From Ichthyophthirius multifiliis (Eukaryota; Ciliophora; Oligohymenophorea; Hymenostomatida): a DNA stretch of 27,128 bases. Location of the stretch: positions 1-27,128 of the forward strand of contig NW_004086817.1 of assembly GCF_000220395.1 (NCBI RefSeq). The letters are read 5' to 3'. The position numbers and the translations under genes were made by a program. Below, one piece after another: positions 22,465 through 27,128 of the stretch (the first letter of the stretch is position 1; the number at the start of each line of letters is the position of its first letter). A model generated the notes under the pieces. That model had not been told where the DNA came from. It was given only the letters and a program-made list of their open reading frames with translations, and ran no database searches.

Positions 22465-23807
22465 ATGGAAAATTAATAAAAAAGCTCTTTAGGAGTTGCA
22501 TCATTAAATTTATTCAAAGGGTTTATCGGGTTAGGTATTATGACATTACCATATGGCCTTTCTAAATCTGGTTGGATTTTAGGTTTAATATATTTTATAC
22601 TATGTGGATTTTCAATGATGGCTATGAGTTACATAATGGTAAATACAGCTGACAAAATAGACTCAAAAGCACGAAACATAGTCGAATATTCGGTTGATAT
22701 ATTAGGTATTAAATGGAAGACTTTTTTCGAGATAGGATTAGCATTAATATAGGTTGGAGCTTGTGTGAGTTATTTTATATTTTTTACAACTTATATTTAG
22801 TTTTCGATATGTTATATAATAGGAGAACAATAAAAAGAAGATTTTTTATGTTCTTCCAGATTCCCTTCAATGCTTTTTTCAGTTTTAATTGTTTTTCCAA
22901 ATATATTTATAAGAAATATGACATATTTGAAAAATGTTTGCCTTATTTCCAATATTTTAATAATTTAAAGTTTAATTATTTCTATCTATGGATGTTTTTA
23001 ATATCTTCATGATAATGGATTTAATTCGTAAAATTTAAAAACTTTTAATTAAGATGAATTCGGATAAGCTATAGGGCTTTTTTTATTTGCTTTTGAAGGT
23101 TAAACTTTATTTTTTGATATAAGGTAATAAATAAAATAATTTTTAATATTTTTATATTATATAGATTTTCTATGTAAGATCCAAAAAAATTTAAAAAAGT
23201 TCTTTTAAATGTTCTTTTTGTTGCTCTTGCATTTTATATGTTGATTTCTATAATTGGTTATTTCACTTTTTAGGATAATATAAATGAAATCTTAATTTTA
23301 AATTTCCCTTAAAATCAAGGCATTTTTGTATATTTATAGGTTTCATATTGTGTTGCCTTATTACTTACATATCCTTTATAAATGTTTCCGGTTGTAAATT
23401 TAATTGAGATAAAAATAAAAGAATTGTATTTGAAAAACAATGAATATAATTAAATATATTAAATTGAAGAAAATTAACTATAGTAAGAATAACATTTATA
23501 AATAGATTTTATTGAAAACAAAGTAAAATTTTGGTCATATGTTTTTAGAATCTGGATGCTGTTTGTTGTATTTTTAATAACAATATTATTTAAAAGAATA
23601 ACTATTTTAATAAATATTATTGGAAGTATTGTTTCGCCACTTATATGTTTTGTATTACCTGCTGTAGGATTTACATTACATTTTAAAGAAGAAAAAAAAT
23701 GGAAAATTTACTTAGTATAAGGAATTATGTATGTCAGTTTAATTTTATCAGTTTATGGATGTTATGTAGGTTTAGTTTAATTTTATTATTAATTTATATT
23801 TTTTTGA
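22465..23807 (+). CDS. Amino-acid transporter, AAAP family
   Basis: Two exons, 22465-23123 and 23165-23807 (TGA), 433 residues, the usual size for amino-acid/auxin permeases (SLC32/36/38 kin), which move amino acids with H+ or Na+ across plasma or vacuolar membranes. The opening helix carries the family signature: LFKGFIGLGIMTLPYGLSKS followed by GW. About eleven hydrophobic segments can be counted, including WILGLIYFILCGFSMMAMSY, IGLALIQVGACVSYFIFFTT, AIGLFLFAFEGQTLFFDI (the conserved unwound-helix region), VLFVALAFYMLISIIGYF, VALLLTYPLQMFPVV, INIIGSIVSPLICFVLPAVG and VSLILSVYGCYVGLV. A hydrophilic loop (about residues 309-340) is rich in E, N and Q. The intron 23124-23164 is only 41 nt, phase 2. 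The frame is intact. Substrate cannot be inferred. Confidence 0.88.
23124..23164 (+). other. Intron of transporter gene (41 nt)
   Basis: GTAATA donor and ATATAG acceptor, splitting an arginine codon (AG|A). It is the shortest intron I can place in the window. Confidence 0.85.
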
Positions 23808-23950
23808 TAATAATTAGTAGTGTTTATATATATTTTTTTAATTGATTTATATTTATATATCTTTAAAATAAATCTTATTTATTTAAAATAATTAAAATAC
23901 AAATAAATTTTATTTAAGATTTTTATTAAATATCAAAATATTAAATAAAA

Positions 23951-26900
23951 ATGTCAAAAGCAGAAGATTAGAAAAAAAAATAACTTTCTATGGAAGAAAA
24001 ATGGAGAAAAAGGCTTCAATAAAAACAATAATAAATTTAAGTTGAAGAACAATAACATGAAAAAGTAGGAAAATTAGATATTGAAAAAAATCTTTAGTTT
24101 CTCCATTAAAAAGCAGAAAAAACTCCTGAAAATAAATAAATAGGTAAACTTGATTTGAACGTTTAACTCCAAAGTTTTTAAAAAAATGATTTAAATACTC
24201 ATTCTAATTCAAAAAAAGTCGGAAAACTAAATAAAGATTAAATCTAATCTATGTGGAATAAAGAATAATAATATAGATAGGAAAAAAAAGTGGGTAAATT
24301 ATCTAAAGAACAGATTGATGAATATGAAAAAAACAGATAATAATTATTTCTTTTATAAAAAAATAGAAAAGGAAAAAACACTACTTAAAACGATAAAAAT
24401 AATAACGAAAAAGTTATAAATAAAAGTAATTCGAAAATTTCTAAAAATAATTTAGACGAATAAGAATAAATAGAATAACTAGACTAATGGATGGACGAAA
24501 AAGAATAAATTTAGGATGAATTAGCATAAGAAGAAGAATTATATGAAGAATAAAAAGAATAAAAAAGTAATAAGAAAATTGATTAGTTAAATTCGGATAA
24601 AAAAAACATTTAAAAATATGATAATATTAAATAAAGCTAAAAATAATAATCTAATTATGAAATCCATAAATAAAAAGTAATTTAAAAATAATAATAAATA
24701 TAATAGGAAAAATAAGAAAGATTAGAAAGATATTTACAATTATAATAAGAAAAGTAAGAAAAATTCGAAAAATAATAAGAATTAAAATAAATTGGAAAAT
24801 TAGATATAAAAAAAATTTAATAAAAAAAATCAATAGAAAATAATTTGAAATAATCAAAAGAAATAGATGATAAATAAAACAAAGAAAAGATGCTAAATAT
24901 TATTTCCAAATATGAAAAAAATATTCAATAATTATCAACTTCATAATAACTTAAATAAACTTAAAATATTATTAAATAAAAAAAATCTTCATTAAGTAAT
25001 ACTTCTTAAATTAAAAATAATACTACTACCTAATAAAAAATATCTACTTAATAAAAAACTACTAATTAATCAAATAGTAAAATTTAAAAATAAACTGCTA
25101 GTATTAAATACAAAAAAAAAAAAAATCCAAATTAAGACAACCAATAACATTAAAAAACAGAAGACAATGAAAATATAGAAGACAATGAAAACATAGAAGA
25201 CGATGAAAACATAGAAGACGATGAAAATATAGAAGACAATGAATATATAGAAGATAGTGAAAACTTAGAATAGAGTGAAAATATAGAATAGAGTGAAAAT
25301 ATATAAGAAAGTGAATATGATGAAGAAAATGATGAAGAAATATTTGAAAATGATCAAGAATATGAAAATGTACAAGAAGAAGATATAGAAAGCAATGAAG
25401 AACAACAAGACTATAAAAACGAAGAATATGAACATTAAAATATTGAAGAAAATGAAGAAGAATAAAATGTTTAAAATATACAAGAACATTAAGAATAATA
25501 AATTAATTAAAAATAAGAAGATCTAGAAAAATAAATTGAATAGGAAGATTATAAATAATAATAAGTTTTTAATAATTAATAAAATAGAAGTTAATAATAA
25601 AATTAATATTTAGATGGATTAAATTAATAAGAAAATATAGATTATAATGAATAATTAAAATCAGATTTAAAATAAGAAAAAGAAATTATAAATATAGAAA
25701 ATTAATAAAAATAACAAGAAAATTAATAAGAATAACAATTAATTAAAATATAAGAAACTAATAAAATTTAATAATAAGAATAAGAACTAATTTATTAAAA
25801 AGAAGATAAAAATTAAAAATAAGTAAATGAAAACAAATAAGATTAATAAAATGAAAATTAATAATAAGTATAATATTAAGACAATATTTAGTAGTAATAA
25901 TAATATCAAATTTAAAAAGATTAAAACATAATTTAATAAGTTAAGAATTATAATCAATAAGAAAATTCTGAAAATAATTTATATCAAATAAATGAAAAAC
26001 ATGAAATATAAAACAACGAAAATTTAAATTAGGAAGAAAACATAAACAAATAAATCATAAGTTAAATAAAATAAAATAAAAATTAAATAATAGAAATTTA
26101 AGAAAATGAAAAATAATCAATAAATGAAGAAAACAAATAAAAAAAAATAGAAGTTCTTTAATAAGAAACTATACAATATACTCAAGATTAAACTAATTTT
26201 AAACAATATTAATAAGAAAATAATAATAAAGAAAAATAATTATAAGCTAATGATATTTAAGAATTAAAAGAAAATAGCTTTAAATAATAAGAAAAATAAA
26301 ATGAAAATACATAAATTATAAAAGAAAAAAAGTTAGTTATCTAAAATACTTAAGAAAATGATATTATTGAAAATAATTAGTAATAAGTTAATATTATTCA
26401 ATAATAAAAATAATAATAAAATGAATAGAAATAGGATCAAGTTGAAAATTAAGATTAGATTTAAGTTATTAATTAAGAGTAAGCATTAATTTAATAAAAA
26501 TAATTATTATTAATAAATAATAATGATATAAATATATATAAGCAGAATTGTGATAATATATAACTTTAATAGAATATTTAAGAAAATCTATAAAATTAAA
26601 ATAATTTTTAATAAAAATAGGAAGATAATATAATATTATAAAATAATATTAATAATTAAAATTCGTTAAATTAAGAAAATATAGAATAATAAATTATTAA
26701 AAATTAAATTAATATAGAAGATAAAAATGATAATTTGTAAAAATAAGATTATATAAAAATATAATAATAAGAATTAAAAGAATAATAAGAAAATAAGAAT
26801 AATGTAAATAATAAGAATAATATAAATAATAAGATTAATAAGAATAATCAGAAAAATAAGAATAATAAGATTAATAAGAAAAATAAGGTTAATAAGAATA

Positions 26901-27128
26901 ATAAGATTAATAAGAAAAATAAGGTTAATAAGAATAATAAGTATAATAAGGTTAATAAAAATAATAAGAAAATAATAATAATAAAATAATAAAAATAATA
27001 AGAATAATAAGAATAATAGGAATAATAAGAATAATAAGTATAATAAGAATAAAAAAAATAAAAAAAATAAAAAAAATAATTCGAATAATTAAAAATATAA
27101 GAATAATAAGAATTATAAAAATAAAATG
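23951..27128 (+). CDS. Q/E/K/N-rich repeat protein with VGKL motifs, 3' end outside window
   Basis: ATG 23951 (TAAAAATG context) opens a frame with no TGA for 1059 codons to the window edge; no intron is needed. Not recognised. Residues 1-130 carry a short repeat with core [VI]-G-K-L at residues 39, 64, 90 and 114, about 25 residues apart (EKVGKLDIEK, KQIGKLDLNV, KKVGKLNKDQIQSM, KKVGKLSKEQIDEY), with a fifth at 281 (KQIGKLDIKK). A coiled-coil-like Q/E/K region follows, then a Ser/Thr/Lys patch (about 335-390), an acidic array of eight hexapeptides (25160-25303), several hundred residues of Gln/Glu/Asn/Lys low complexity, and a basic Asn-Lys tract (26790-26960). No membrane segment or signal peptide. 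Probably an extended scaffold or cytoskeleton-associated protein; that is only a guess. The far C-terminal frame is less certain because all registers of its repeats are open. Confidence 0.7.
25160..25303 (+). repeat. Acidic hexapeptide tandem repeat (8 x 18 nt)
   Basis: Eight in-frame 18-nt units encoding EDNENI, EDNENI, EDDENI, EDDENI, EDNEYI, EDSENL, EQSENI and EQSENI inside the VGKL-motif protein. Changes between units are mostly single bases, so the array expanded recently. Confidence 0.9.
26790..27060 (+). repeat. Degenerate AATAAG / TAAGAA tandem repeat
   Basis: Repeats built from AATAAG, ATTAAT and TAAGAATAA units at the 3' end of the window. Read in the gene's frame they give Asn-Lys dipeptides (NKNNKINKKNKVNK) up to about 26965, then change register to Gln-rich sequence after an (ATA)n stretch. 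Low complexity; boundaries approximate. Confidence 0.7.

Noticed and set aside
22540-23012. Separate 70- and 99-codon proteins
   Set aside because: The first is just the transporter N-terminus cut at a TAG that is Gln here; the second is another frame of the same exon.
25160-25303. Possible CRISPR-like array
   Set aside because: Units are contiguous 18-mers with no spacers and lie in frame inside a eukaryotic coding region.
24651-25489. Minus-strand hydrophobic proteins resembling membrane peptides
   Set aside because: They are the complement of Lys/Glu/Gln-rich coding DNA; Ile/Phe/Leu composition follows automatically.
1-27128. Transposons, telomere repeats (CCCCAA/GGGGTT) or internally eliminated sequence remnants
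   Set aside because: No transposase, reverse transcriptase or integrase motifs, no long terminal repeats and no telomere units were seen.

Overview
The window is protein-coding nuclear DNA from a ciliate-type genome. On both strands, long conserved reading frames appear only if TAA and TAG are read as glutamine and TGA is the only stop (NCBI code 6). The DNA is extremely A+T-rich. I place 15 introns of about 41-274 nt, nearly all GTA/GTT...AG, and many carry (TA)n runs. Several multi-exon genes lie on one molecule. Code 6, spliceosomal introns and base composition fit an oligohymenophorean ciliate macronuclear scaffold. Ichthyophthirius multifiliis is my best guess and Tetrahymena kin are an alternative; this is inference. 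Conceptual translation with the standard code shatters every gene into short fragments.

Layout, left to right. 124-546 (+): 3' end of a GRIP-domain (golgin-like) gene. 1016-about 2094 (+): hypothetical Q/N-rich coiled-coil protein. 2366-4686 (+): RINT1/Tip20-family vesicle tether, five exons. 5142-8184 (+): AP-4 complex epsilon adaptin, five exons. 8525-9695 (-): a decayed second copy of a TROVE/Ro60 gene. 9892-13340 (-): 1015-residue leucine-rich-repeat protein with a long conserved C-terminal region, four exons. 13721-15443 (-): Q/N-rich gene with one in-frame TGA and frame breaks. 15593-19064 (+): long coiled-coil protein with an N-terminal polyglutamine tract. 19321-21402 (-): intact TROVE + von Willebrand A (Ro60-like) gene without introns. 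22465-23807 (+): amino-acid/auxin-permease-family transporter. 23951-27128 (+, cut by the window end): very Q/E/K/N-rich protein with a regular VGKL-motif repeat.

Three of the four left-hand genes belong to Golgi/TGN membrane traffic: a GRIP golgin (Golgi tethering), RINT1 (Golgi-to-ER tethering, NRZ/Dsl1 complex) and AP-4 epsilon (TGN cargo sorting). This may be chance, since ciliate genes are not in operons. The two TROVE copies, about 10 kb apart and in the same orientation, point to a local duplication followed by decay of one copy.

Several otherwise convincing genes lose frame exactly at poly(A) runs. In most cases one extra A would restore the frame, which looks more like homopolymer length error in the assembly than gene death. 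Intergenic spacers are short (about 150-1060 bp), almost pure A/T, and show no recognisable RNA gene, transposon, CRISPR array or telomere repeat.
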